From contig CAXKVV010000065.1 in assembly GCA_964058805.1 (NCBI GenBank), forward strand, positions 1 to 53,385: 53,385 nt of DNA, given 5' to 3'. Position 1 is the first letter of the stretch; each line of letters begins with the position of its first letter. Below the pieces are notes generated by a model. It was not told the origin of the DNA. It worked only from the letters and a program-made list of their open reading frames with translations, and did no database searches. This document shows positions 12,542 through 23,700 of the stretch, one piece after another. Source of the DNA: Schoenoplectus triqueter. Lineage: Eukaryota; Streptophyta; Magnoliopsida; Poales; Cyperaceae. The position numbers and the translations under genes are program-made.

Positions 12542-13678
12542 TAATTTGACAGCATTATTTGTTCCACTCAATGAACTTCACTTTTTTTTTTTTTGTTAAG
12601 ACCTCTGTGTCCTGTTTCCAGCACATTCATGCTGTTAGACACCTGGTTTGGCCTCAACTCAACTCAAACTTGGTTCACTTACCCTGGTTGTGCAGTGACT
12701 GGTATTGGGAAAAAAATAAAATTTGAGTCAGGTTTGTTAATATGCTTAATGGTAGGAACTTGTTTCTAGTTGTAATTTTTTTGTCAAGTCTATTGCAAAT
12801 TGTTTTATAGTGCTTTTTTATCAGATTTCAATTTGAAATTTTGAAGGGTTTATTATTGCAAAATTTCTTCTCTACTGTAGCTTATGGATATTTTGCTCAT
12901 TGGAGCGGTTAGCTGGAACTTATTTATTGATGTGCTTAATTATAGGGACTTGTTTCTAGTTGTCATTTCTTGTCTAGTCCAAATGGTGCTTTTTTGGTCA
13001 GATTTGAAAATTGAGATTTTTGAAGGGTTTGTTACTGCAAAATTTCTTCTCTGTATTGTACCTTATAGCTACTATGCTTGTTGGATCAGGCTTTTATTTA
13101 AAAAAATGGTTGGAACAATGTTCTTGTAAAATAGTTATAAATAATCAATTTGTGATTTGCACTGCTACATCTTTAGAATGTGTATAGAAATTAACTGATA
13201 ACATCTTTAGAATGTCTGTAGAAATTGACTAATGAGGTGCATATATATTTTTTACCACAAATTTTAGCTCATCAAGCACAAAAAAAGTACTTTCCTGAGC
13301 AAAATCTCTGGACTGCAATAATTGGAAAGTGTTTTCAGGATTTTTCAGGATTCTTACATTTTTCTAGCGTATCAATGTGCCCTTAGTGAAGAGTTGGTCG
13401 TATTTTGATAAACGATATTGTTGTAAAATATAATTAACTGTGGGCCAAGGAAACTGGTTTGGTGATGCTGGAGCTGACTTGTAGTTTTTTGTGAAATTAG
13501 ATTCTTTTCTGCTGGCTGAAATATATTTGTTTTGATGTATAATGATCAATTTGTGTCTTTTAAATTGTATTGCTTCATGGTAAGGAGCTTTGTTTCTGTT
13601 ATTTAATTAATTTAATCTTATAGAATTGTAAATTGCAGGATTTGTATTGTTTGTGGGTTTCAGACGGTACATTGGGAC
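12542..13678 (+). other. Probable long 5'-UTR intron and leader of the unit A one-domain gene
   Basis: Non-coding DNA matching unit B (37550-38745) closely. The 5' side of the inferred intron is CAG|gtacttc near 10820. The 3' acceptor is aaattgcag, ending at 13638, about 40 bases before the ATG. Apart from the retrotransposon insertion no gene was seen. Confidence 0.5.
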
Positions 13679-14680
13679 ATGGAAACCCAAAGATATCTGT
13701 ATCATGCAGAGGATGATGCAATGCATGTCTCCCCACAGTATGGGCCTCAGTCTTTTATCTCTTGAAAAGTGCGCTTTTATTCGTTACTTGGAAACAGAAC
13801 TATTATATTATACTATATATGTTTGACTGTTTGCAGGCGTGAGGTGATTAAAAAGCGTGCTCTCGTGGAGGTATTTTCTGTGCGAATTATGTTAGAGACA
13901 TTAGTTGAACTCCAATCTATTGCTGGGCTCATCTTGCTTAAGGGCTGTGGCAAAAATTATGTTCTCTATGAGGATCCTTATGATGGGGATCCTTATGATG
14001 AGGATCCTTGTGACGAAAGGGATCCCCGAATTGATTCAGATGTGTACTTGACTCTTGTTGGACCAGAATGCGGTGTAGAAGTGAAGGATACTATTGTCAT
14101 ATATCCTTGGTTATTTGACAAGTGCCGGTTTTTTTGTGGCACGAGCAAAGGAAGCACTCTGTGGAAGAGAGATGCCTATGCTCCGAGAATGGATCAGTTC
14201 ATAAGAAGGGGCGTCAGGAGCAATATTGGCTTAATGGAGGTGGATTTTGCTGTGTATAGTGATGGCGTGGAGGCGTGCTTGGAGATTATTCTTTCTGACT
14301 TCAAGTTTGAGGGGTTGCTACCATCAGGTAAACCTCCCGAGGTTTATGGGACGATTAAAGCCTCCAATAGCACCCTCGTCAACTCTGAAGCCAAAAGTGT
14401 TCTATTCAAACATATTGCACATCAGGATTGTATCAAACTCTCCCCTTGGCCTCCTAGTAAAGCTGAAATCTCTCTCCCTTTGACGAGGAATGTAACAGTC
14501 ATCCCACGTGAATCAGCTCTAGTTGTGGATGTTAGTCTATCTCTGTCTTGTGCGCCTCAGAATGCACCCATAGTTGGTTCTGCTGTGTTTGATGGTACAT
14601 CTAGGTTAAGCTCCGTCGAAGAGAGGATTATTCTGGGCCAACATGCCAAAGCAAAAGTTAAGGTTACTTGGTCGGCTTAA
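13679..14680 (+). CDS. DUF6598 (jasmonate-induced-protein C-terminal-like) protein, one domain
   Basis: Two exons, 13679-13737 and 13837-14680, join in phase at CA|G to give 300 aa starting METQRYLYHAEDDAMH. The body has the DUF6598 pattern: an opening LVEVFSVR segment, LTLVGPECGVEV, VDFAVYSDGVEACLEI, PPEVYGTIKASN, LPLTRNVTVIPRESALVVDV and a final KAKVKVTW. These resemble the C-terminal region of 60 kDa jasmonate-induced proteins. The ribosome-inactivating domain of barley JIP60 is not present. An acidic Asp-Pro repeat (EDPYDGDPYDEDPCDERDP) lies around residues 65-85 and comes from a short DNA repeat. No signal peptide or membrane segment was seen. The molecular role of the domain is not established. 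Family assignment is from motif memory. Confidence 0.75.
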
Positions 14681-15204
14681 ACTCATTTCCTTTGCTTGTG
14701 TATGTGTTTAAGTGTCTTTTGTCACCTCTTTGCCATTTAATTTTCTTATTGTTAGATCCTTGGTGCAAGACTGTTGTCAAACATGCTTGTTCCGTGTGAT
14801 TAGGATTATGCTTTTGGGTAATGTAATAGAGACTTTATATCTCGTACCATATAAATTTCGAGATAGCACGTTTGAGCTTTCAAAGACGCCCACGTGCAAA
14901 ACAAGCGTTCGCTACCAGCTGTTGCTTAAAAAAGGTTTCGTGCTGAACTGTCAGGTATATAGGGGGAGATGGAATTTATATTTCTACATTGCTTTATAGT
15001 TGGTGACTGCAGTGTAGCTGCGGGCAAATGTCACAATAGCCCATTATCAAATGATCCTTCCCCTTCCACAAATTCGCACAAAATTTTCAAAAGCCGAACT
15101 TGATCACAGCTTAAAAAGATTTTCCAACAGTCCTATTATTATAACTCAGGGGTGCAAAAAATGGGTCTAAATTACATTGCTATCAGAAACAACAATGTTG
15201 CTAA
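14681..15204 (+). other. 3' flank / likely 3' UTR of the one-domain gene
   Basis: Conserved almost perfectly in unit B (39749-40274). No further DUF6598 coding sequence is evident. Open frames here are short and unsupported. Confidence 0.5.
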
Positions 15205-15835
15205 GAAAAACCTATAGTATGCAAAAAAAAAAAAAATTACAATTGCACGATCAAAAGAAACAAAGAAAAGAGTCAAGGCATCTATACATATATGTGAGAA
15301 TATTACTTGGTCCTGTGTATGCCCTTGTCATAGGCCTTCTGGAATATGATGAATGCAATACTAATAATTACAATAAGAAGTCCTTTTTTAATATAAAATA
15401 AATAAGCATGATTATTTTCAACACATGATAAAATAAAATAAGGGACACAATCATTAGTTCCTTCGTAATTTAACAAACAGAACTCCACCAAAGAATAATG
15501 AGAGAGAATAAATACAATCCTGGCACTATGCAACGGCTATGCAACTAGCAGGTTTGTTGCACTGGTTTCCCTCTTGCTTGGTACCTACAATATAGATACA
15601 CAAAATATGACCTTACTTGATGTTCATTCATATAAACGATGTGCTTAATAAGAAATGTAGGTGGAATATTCAGAATCAACAATTCAACATCATTCAGAAG
15701 ATGCACAAAAAAAAATAAGAGTTTACTGATTAACCTTCTTTAACCACACCGTTCCAGTCAAGAGAAGCCGAAAGAGAGCTTCAGGCAATGGTTCTCCTCC
15801 TCCTCCTCCTCAATAGCTGCAGGCAACACCTTTGG
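15205..15835 (-). pseudogene. Inverted partial copy of citrate synthase (exons 6-9 with introns)
   Basis: Read on the minus strand this matches the citrate synthase gene from about 4150 to 5125. The exon 6 match is 15752-15834, exon 7 is 15520-15584 and exon 9 is 15307-15345; the intron 9/exon 10 border (AACCTATAGTATGCAAA) is near 15210-15225. Intron sequence between exons 6 and 7 also aligns, so this is a genomic duplicate, not a retrocopy. Most of exon 8 and the following intron are deleted. In exon 6 a GGAGGT has become a (GAG)n run. It cannot encode an enzyme. Confidence 0.9.
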
Positions 15836-15943
15836 GCGAGATAGGCCAACGGGCCTGTATAAAATATAAAATATCTATAATGGACTAAAAACGAGTTTAT
15901 CACTCGATAAAAAGGAGAAGATCGCGCGAAATAGAAAGCCTAG

Positions 15944-16087
15944 ATGCTGGAGACGGTGGTGGTGTTTCTGAAGGGGAACGATCTGGTGACGGTGGTGAAA
16001 CGAAAGGCTAGAGGAGGAGAGCCTAAAGGTGTCTCGGGCTTCACGAAAACCAAGGATGATAATCAGATCTCTAGAAGACAAGTGTGA
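15944..16087 (+). CDS. 47-codon upstream ORF overlapping the next gene's first start
   Basis: ATG at 15944 opens a 47-codon frame (MLETVVVFLKGNDLVTVVKR...) ending in TGA at 16085-16087. It overlaps the first in-frame ATG of the two-domain gene (16056) in a different frame, and it stops four bases before the next one (16092). The copy at 41005-41148 in unit B is the same length with one residue change. This would be expected to reduce initiation at 16056 or favour re-initiation at 16092. Whether it lies in the mRNA depends on the unknown transcription start. Confidence 0.45.
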   Translation: MLETVVVFLKGNDLVTVVKRKARGGEPKGVSGFTKTKDDNQISRRQV

Positions 16088-18907
16088 CTCGATGGACACA
16101 ACTCCAGGAAGAGAAGGAGAAATCAACGAGAAGAATGGCTCAGGAGAGGAGTCTTCTCTGACGCCTTCGAAACCAGGAAGCGTCGAAATTACTTCCACCA
16201 GGTATAGTGTCCTCATCCGGACCAAAAAAAAAAAACCCAAAAGAATGCAACTTTTGCGACCAACCCCTGGATTGCGAAATAATACCGTGGGATTGGCTAT
16301 TGCCTGTTCACCTTTAAATTCACACCAAGCTGAGCGTATGCTTTAAAAGTTGGAATTGAAATAGCATAGCGCCAGCCAACATGTTGATGTGCTATACCAG
16401 TGGTTCTGATGTAATATTTCATGCAACTGCGATTCTGATATTTCATTATGTTGCACCAAAACTCCATATAGCCAATTCATCACCTCCTCTCTCATCTTCA
16501 TCTCATGAAATGAAACTTAAATGAAATGCAAAAAGGGAGAGATGCTATAGCAGCCTTTTGATTTAGTTGATCATGAACTTTCCTTTGCAGATACGCGAGG
16601 GGTCGAAAGCGTTGTCTAGTTGAGATCTTTGCGGTGAAGCTTTTGGAAAAAGAGCATACACTTGGTATTGACCAAATTGTCGAAGAAAATTTAGTCCTGA
16701 CTACCACAATTCGCAATAATGTCGACTCAAGTCATGTTCTCTGTGATATTTCTGGTGACAAACAGATAGAAATTAATTCAGAGGGTTACTTGGTTCTCAC
16801 GGGGCCCCATCATGGCATAGAAATTGAGAATTATTTTTCCATGAGCCCTTTTTATTGTTCCAGTCGTGATATAAAAACTTCGAAAATGCTCTGGATAAGC
16901 ACTCTTCGCGTTTCTGACATTTTCATGGGTGATTGGTTGGAAACTGTAAATGGCTTCATAGTAGTGAAATTTGCAGTGTACCGGGACGGTTTGGAGGCTC
17001 ACTTGGAAGTCACTATTTCTGACTTGCAATTAGTTGAGATGCCTGGAGTAAAAATGCCCCTTGAGATTTATGGTACTGTGAGGACCTCCAACACTGCTGT
17101 CCCCCATTTTGAGGCAAAAAGCTATTTGTTTGATCGCATTGGGAGTGACAATTGTGTCATTCTTGCACTTGCTCCATCTGCCAAGGCCGAGATCCCTCTC
17201 CCTCTATCACGAAGGGTTACAGTCATTCCAAGGGAGTCCACGCTGATCGTTGATGTTAACCTCTCTCTTCGGTGTGCTTCTGGAGACATATCAATTGCCA
17301 ACGAATCTGTTTCTTTTCATGCTGGTACAAGGTCCAACTCCACCGTTGAAGAGCAGATTATAAAAGGTGGCTATGCAAAGGTCAAAGTCAGGGTGACTTG
17401 GATAGAAGCTGTGGAGGACAGCAGAAAGGGGCATGAGGCAGAAGAAGAGGTCACAGACGATGAGAAGGCAATAAGTGAGGAGTTTGATAGAGAAGGTGAT
17501 GAAGGAGCAGAATCAGAATACATCTCTGATGATGACTGCTCCTTTGTATCTCTTAAGTTGAGACGCCTCAACAGTGATGAAGATGTTGCCACCAGGTTTG
17601 CTCGCATTTTAATTCATTATTTTTTTCTTCATCTCTCTTTCAACTTACACCAGTTAAATAGAGTTGCATGATCTATTTTATTTTTTTGGAAATGTCTTCA
17701 TCCATTGCTTTTCAACTAGGGATTGAAAATTCATTCCATGGTTAAGACTCAATTATATCTTTCTCATCATATGGTTATTCGCCTTAGACCTGCTGTCGAC
17801 AAATTGGATATAGGTACGCGATATAAATGAGGCTCTGAATTGGCCAGACTATGATCTTACTTGAAGTTAACTAATAAATCACCTCAATTTTGACTTCATG
17901 GTAACTCCTTTGACCTTCTAACCATGCAAGAAGTAGAGCTTACCCATAAATCTTGTTTAATACAACTCAATCATGCATACTTATCTGTCCTGCAGAGCTG
18001 TTGATAGCCATACAATAGAGTCTGTGGAGGTTGCAGGTGGGGTGCAAGGAGCATTGTTGCACCTTATCCCATCCCCGGTTGATAGGTTCAAAAAAAGTTA
18101 TTTAGAGGTGTTCTCAGTAAAGTTTCTTGATATTGAATATTCAAAGTTAGATGAAGTATACGGTTTCATAATGATTTACACTGGTGTACCTCATCACCTT
18201 CTTTTTAGGCGTGTCCGTGGAGATCCATCCAAAATTGATTCTCAGGTAACTATGGACAACAACTAAATATGTTCTTTGGTCTTACAATGCATGCTATTGA
18301 CTTGTCCATTATTCTTTAGGGGTTTTCCATACTTGAAGGCCCAAGACGATGTGTATGGATTGTATGTGATTATGTTTCCATCGTTCCCTTCTTGTTCAAG
18401 TATCAAGAGTTTGACTTCACTGACAGACAACTCACTTGTGACCTGTGGCGTGATTCTGATTATGACAAGGTGTTGTCCAAGATATTAGATAATTATTTCG
18501 GCCGCATTGAAGTGAACTTTGCAGTCTATGGAGATAGTGTGGAGGCTCATTTGAGGGTTATGCTAACAAACTGCTCCTTTTCGTGGGCTAAAGTCCATGG
18601 AACAATAACTGCATCAAATTCCCTGCTTCAGAACCCTATGGCTGTGAGCTATGTATTCAAAAAGGAGAAAACCGGGGCTGACCGTGTCACTATTGGGCCT
18701 AGAAAGGAGATATTGCTCCCTCTATCGAGGCCTGTGGTTGCACTTCCATTTGGTTCAATCTTTACACTGTCCTTCAATCTCTCTTCTGAAGGCGAACCGG
18801 TCATCTGCCACCCATTTGAATTTCAAGTTCAATTGTCAGGGGACGATGAGCAGACTTTTCAAGGCATTGGTTGTGGTGTTAAAGTAAATGTGAAGTATGT
18901 ATCTTAA
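16056..18907 (+). CDS. Two-domain DUF6598 protein (unit A)
   Basis: Four exons (16056-16201, 16591-17595, 17996-18245, 18320-18907) join in frame to 662 aa, or 650 aa from the Met at 16092. Residues about 55-315 form a complete DUF6598-like domain (CLVEIFAVKLLEKEH, GYLVLTGPHHGIEI, VVKFAVYRDGLEAHLEV, EIYGTVRTSN, LPLSRRVTVIPRES, KVKVRVTW). Residues about 316-375 form a very acidic linker (EEEVTDDEKAISEEFDREGD). A second copy (about 390-662) opens with YLEVFSVKFLDIEYSK, continues with VNFAVYGDSVEAHLRV and VHGTITASN, and ends VNVKYVS. No ribosome-inactivating domain, signal peptide or membrane span is seen. The start is uncertain because of the overlapping upstream ORF. The function of the fold is not known to me. 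Confidence 0.8.
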
Positions 18908-19532
18908 TTTAGACCTCCTGAGTAAGTGACTATACGTTATTATGACCGCCCCTTCGTACTTTCGTGAAATATTGTTATGGATTGGCTTTAATGTTGTTTG
19001 TTGTTCAATTGTTTTCAAATTAGTCTTTTTTTTGTGCTTGTTTCACTAACAATAATCCACGTGAAGTCAACCAAATTGCAATATTTTCTGTATGTCGTAG
19101 TTAAGAATTATGAAAAAGAAAAGCTATTACATTTTCGGTGAGAAAAGAATCCTTTTGAGAAAAAAAAAAGCAAATGGCTTGCGCAGGAACGAAGATCAAC
19201 TCATGAGAGGACTTCTTAACACAATAAATAACCCAAGTGAAGACAAAACATATCAGATGAATGGACACGATGAACAGGAAGAGGTTGATATGATTTACTT
19301 GCTAAAACCATACATGCTGCCTGTAGACTTCCCCAGAAAATAAAGTAGCCGTGTTCTTTTGCTGCCTGGAAAATAAGCCATAAAATTCCTAAACAATATG
19401 AATTATATTAAGAGTTGAAATCAAGGTCAACCCCTTGATATTTATATAATTTATTAGGTCAATCCTTTGAAATTTATTTAAACTTATATATAATTTATCG
19501 ATGATACCATAAAGTAGGACCCTATTTTTTTT
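18908..19532 (+). other. 3' flank of unit A
   Basis: Probable 3' UTR followed by flanking sequence that recurs after the gene in unit B (44000-44630) and unit C (48706-49350), and as a remnant in unit D. No gene is seen. Confidence 0.6.
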
Positions 19533-19581
19533 GAAACCGACTAACTGTACCCCAAACCTGTACTCTGATCTGTATCCCAAC

Positions 19582-19890
19582 TAAAAAAGACCTTGACCTT
19601 TTCTGACTACGTTCCCGAACTTGCAAACTGACTACCGCCCGTAAGTCTTAACACTATCCGCAACAAGTCTTAATAGTCACACATAAAGTCTTAATAACTA
19701 ATAAAGGATATTATATTTTTTAAGTAAAAAAGACGTTGACCTCCACTGACTACGTTCCCGAACATACAAACTGACTACCGCCCTACGGGCTATAGCCAAG
19801 TCTTAACACTATTCGTAGCAAGTCTTAATAGTAAGAAATAAAGTTTTAATAACTAATAAAGGATATGATATTTTTAATTAAAAAAACCGT
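19582..19890. repeat. Direct repeats at the left end of the Mutator-like element
   Basis: Two blocks of about 143-150 bp follow each other, starting near 19583 and 19726, with a third start near 19877. Each opens with a poly-A/GACSTTGACC block followed by CTGACTACGTTCCCGAAC and CAAACTGACTACCGCCC, then AAGTCTTAA words. Their subterminal position suggests transposase-binding repeats; that is an inference. Confidence 0.8.
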
Positions 19891-20730
19891 TGACCATGAT
19901 TATGAAGATGAAACTGGCCGTTATACGGGCGGTTACAAAATCTTAATAATATACGTTACAACTTTAATACTTCAGATCAAGTCTTAAAATATAATATTTA
20001 CATGTGTTATTATTTACCAAACAAAACTTAATATCCATTACATGAAGTGATATTTTGATCATTAAACTTTTTCATCGAGCCCATCAGGTTTGGGCAAGTC
20101 CAGGATTTTCAATTCAAATTAGTGCGGTCATAAGGATTCAGAAAGTCTATATATATAATTCTCGAACTCTTATAACTAACCGTTTAAAGTCTTAAAAGTA
20201 GAAAAACGACATCACATAATATCAGAAATTTTAAATCTAAATCCCACAACATAATAACACTGAATTTCATCATAAAATAACAAGTATTAATACCCGAAGG
20301 AACATATCTTAAAACAAACCATTACAAGTCTCACAACCATAACCAAATCACACAAATTAGAACTCCTAATATCAGAAATTTTAAATATAAATCGCACAAC
20401 ATAATATGTCAGATCATCATAAAATAACAAGTATTAATATCTGAACGGACACATCTTAAAACTAACCATCACAAGTCTCACTAACAAAACCAAATCACAC
20501 AAGTAGAAGTCCTAATATCATCACAACATATCAAGTCTTAATACTACAAAGAGCAAGTCTTAATAATAGACAAAATAAGTGTCTAAAACCCACAATGAGA
20601 CGCTCATTTCTTATAATACCCACGCTTGATCATTTGTGTCGTGGGTAAGAATCTTATAGAAAAGAATGAGACGCTCCTTTCTAATATTATCCTACAAAGC
20701 AAACAAAATATATTTTTAAATTATGTTTAG
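19891..20730. other. Non-coding part of the Mutator-like element with AAGTCTTAATA words
   Basis: No gene is seen. The region has many copies of AAGTCTTAATA-like words and a local duplication (ATCAGAAATTTTAAAT...CACAACATAATA near 20220 and again near 20370). Confidence 0.6.
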
Positions 20731-23700
20731 TCAATAAGAAAATAAACAAACTGACAAAAATATATGACAAAGCATTGAGGCTTTAACAAAATGAATTGCT
20801 TGTGTAAAATTCACGGGGCTTCTAGTGATGATGTTGAAAACATAATGCAACACAAAAATTGCGCAGTCACAGGATTCCCTTTGTAATGGACAATTCATCC
20901 AACTCGCTTCCATTTCTCATTTCCCAGTGAGTTGTACAAATTGATTTATACCTTTGATAAGTCGACAACAACAATTATTCAATGCCCATTTTTACATAAA
21001 GGTACAAATAACCATTTAGCAAAATTAAATTGATCGCTAAATAAATGCGGCTCCTCAGTTTGAAAGTAAAAAGAAACTTGTATTGTGAGTCTTTGACTAC
21101 ATTACAACAAAATAAATATTTGGAGTTAAAAATAGTCGAAACAGAAGTTAATATTAAAAAAAATTGAAGTCTTAATTGTTCAGAAATAACTTACAGCATT
21201 GTAAGGACTAATAAAGAATCAAGTGCTCTCAACTGGTGTTTCCTTTTGCATGATGTGCAAAACAATCTCAACAATCTGCATTGTCAAAAAAAAATCAAAA
21301 TAAATATTGTTCATTATGCAAGTCTTTATAGCTAACGTTATAACTCTTCAAATGTGAATAAGAAGTACTTCATACCTCTGCAAAAATATATTTATCAAGT
21401 AAAAGTTCTGCAACGCTCTTGAATATGTAAAAAATCTCTTCTTTATTGTTGTATGAAAGGTCATTTTTTTGAAATTTTCCCTCAAATAAATGTACAATCC
21501 AGCTATCAAGCATAATCGTGACTATGTCACTAACTTCTTCATGCCCCTTATAATTCCACCTTTTTAATGGCAACGTTGGCTTGTCCATCAATTCTCCCTC
21601 TTTTGGATCACCAAAAATACTTTCTTTGAATGTTCAGCCTTCAACATTGAAGTTGAAATCTACTTGAGAGGAGGGAGTAATTGCAGTCATTATATACTTC
21701 CATTCATCATAACTAATTTATTCTTTAACACTATCATCTATAGTAGGTTATTTAAAATTTTCATCATTGTCATCAAGACATACTACAGATTTCAGGGTTT
21801 TATTTCGTTTACTTTATGGTCTTTTGGTGTACTCTTGTCCTCCCTATTAGTAAGTTGAAGACTAAAATTTGGTGGCGTCATTTTATTGCCATCAAATTCA
21901 CAATCTTCATCATTTTTGTTTCGTTTCTTGGCTGGAACCTTGCCATTCTTTGGTGTCTTGGTGCTGTAAGATAATTTTCTCTTCTCAAAAGGGCTTCGAG
22001 GAGTTTTCATTATCTTCTTACCTGAAGATTGAGCATCTTTCTCTTCTGCACCGGTACCTTTAACATTACAATTATCACAATACTTAAATCATGAAGTCCC
22101 TATACTTAAATTATGAAGTCTTAATATTTATATTCACAAGTCTACAAGTCTACTTAAATCATGATGTCTTTATATCTGCAGTCTCAAGTCTTTAAACAAG
22201 AACTACAAAGATTTAATTTCAGTGTGTTCAAATTTTAATTATTTGCTTCTGCAGGATTTATACTTGTACTCTAAAATCCTAGTAGTAGTATGAAGTGTGA
22301 ATTAAAAATTATAAACTAAAATTGGACATGAAATGTCTTACAGTCTTTCATTAACTTAGCATGGATACCAAGCCGCCATTACAGAAGATCTGCATGCTCG
22401 CAAATCTTTTGTTGTAATGACAAACTAATGTCATCGAGGCCTGGAGTATTTTTCGGCTTATCCTCATAATTCAGCTCCTCAAACCTCTCAGAAGGAGCTT
22501 CATTCAAGAGAAAATCACATGGAACCATTCTAAATTTCCAATAAATAGGGGTCATCTCAATCAACATTAATAAAATATCCTTATTATGTATTCTTTGCAA
22601 TGAAGTAGGGTTGCTCAACATCTGCAGATATGAAATAGCCACAAAACCGACATACCTCAATATAAGCTCTTTCGGTTCATAAGAAAGTTATTTTCTATCA
22701 ATTGAAACCGGATGAATATTTACAAGGGCATTTTTAAAACCCTGCCTCTTCCAGGTTATATGAAGCTTCTAGTTGAGGTACATAGGTACATGTCCAATAT
22801 ACCTTCTTGTTGCATGAAAATTGATGTGCTAAAAAAACCACACCTACAAAAAGAGAAATTTAAAATTAATTTTCAAATATGTACTATCAAATTATTAATC
22901 AACAAGTATTTATACTTGACATGTAAAGTCAAATAACTATCAATTTTAATTCTTTATATTTGATAAATAAAGTCCTATAACTACCTATTTGATGTATTTA
23001 AACCAACATAAAGTATTTTCAGTGTTTTCTAATCATCTAATAGATAAGTCTTCATACTTGACATTTAAAGTCCTAACAATACCAATTAGAAGTCTTCAAA
23101 CTTCACTGAGTAATTCTTTCTAGTAGTTTTACTTATATATATACAAGTCTTTATAGCTGAAATGCAAAGTCCAAAAATTACCAATTTATAATCTTCAAAC
23201 TCAAGTAAACTACTTCCATGAGTTTTAAATGCCATCATATTAAAAAAAATCGATTACATGTCACAAAACTTACTATCAGTGTCAAAGTGCACCTAGAAAG
23301 ACAATTTGATGTCTTTCTTTATGCTGGTCCTTTCTTCCTTTCTGATAGTCCTTTCTTGCTTTCTATTTCTCCTTTTTTCTTCCTCATCTTCACTAGACCC
23401 ATCCCCATCACACTCTTCTCCATTTTCCATGTTACGACACCAGATGGAACAAAAAGGAATATTATCCATTAACATTTGAAAGACCGCTTCACCCCAAGAA
23501 AAAAACCATAATTTTTCGATGTTCTCCGCGTAATGAAATATGTGAACTGGAACAGTACCACCAGCTTGAGGAAATAATATTGTTGTGAAAATGTACATAA
23601 TAAGCAGCTCAACAACATCATCAGCAACAACTTTGTCATATATTGCTTTTAGAATGGCCTGCTCCAATTGATGGCGACTAATATCTTGATTGAACCTAAA

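Larger units (their letters stand above)
10788..19532 (+). repeat. Segmental repeat unit A (two DUF6598 genes)
   Basis: From the CGGCGGCCATTCGAGGG block at about 10793 to the poly-T tract at 19525-19532 this unit matches unit B (36.56-44.7 kb) nearly base for base, introns and flanks included. Differences are an LTR-retrotransposon fragment replacing about 490 bp, and small indels. The order is leader/intron, one-domain gene, inverted citrate synthase fragment, two-domain gene, 3' flank. The 5' flank found in B, C and D (TATATCCGGACC...) is absent here. Confidence 0.88.

Noticed and set aside
14247..14483. Second open frame inside the one-domain gene (also at 39315-39551)
   Set aside because: Off-frame shadow of conserved DUF6598 coding sequence.
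10788..14680. A ribosome-inactivating domain upstream of the DUF6598 part
   Set aside because: No open frame in any unit shows such a domain; the 5' regions are untranslated leader and intron.
15875..16240. Minus-strand 121-aa open frame (also at 40960-41310)
   Set aside because: Shadow of exon 1 of the two-domain gene; its conservation between units is explained by the recent duplication.
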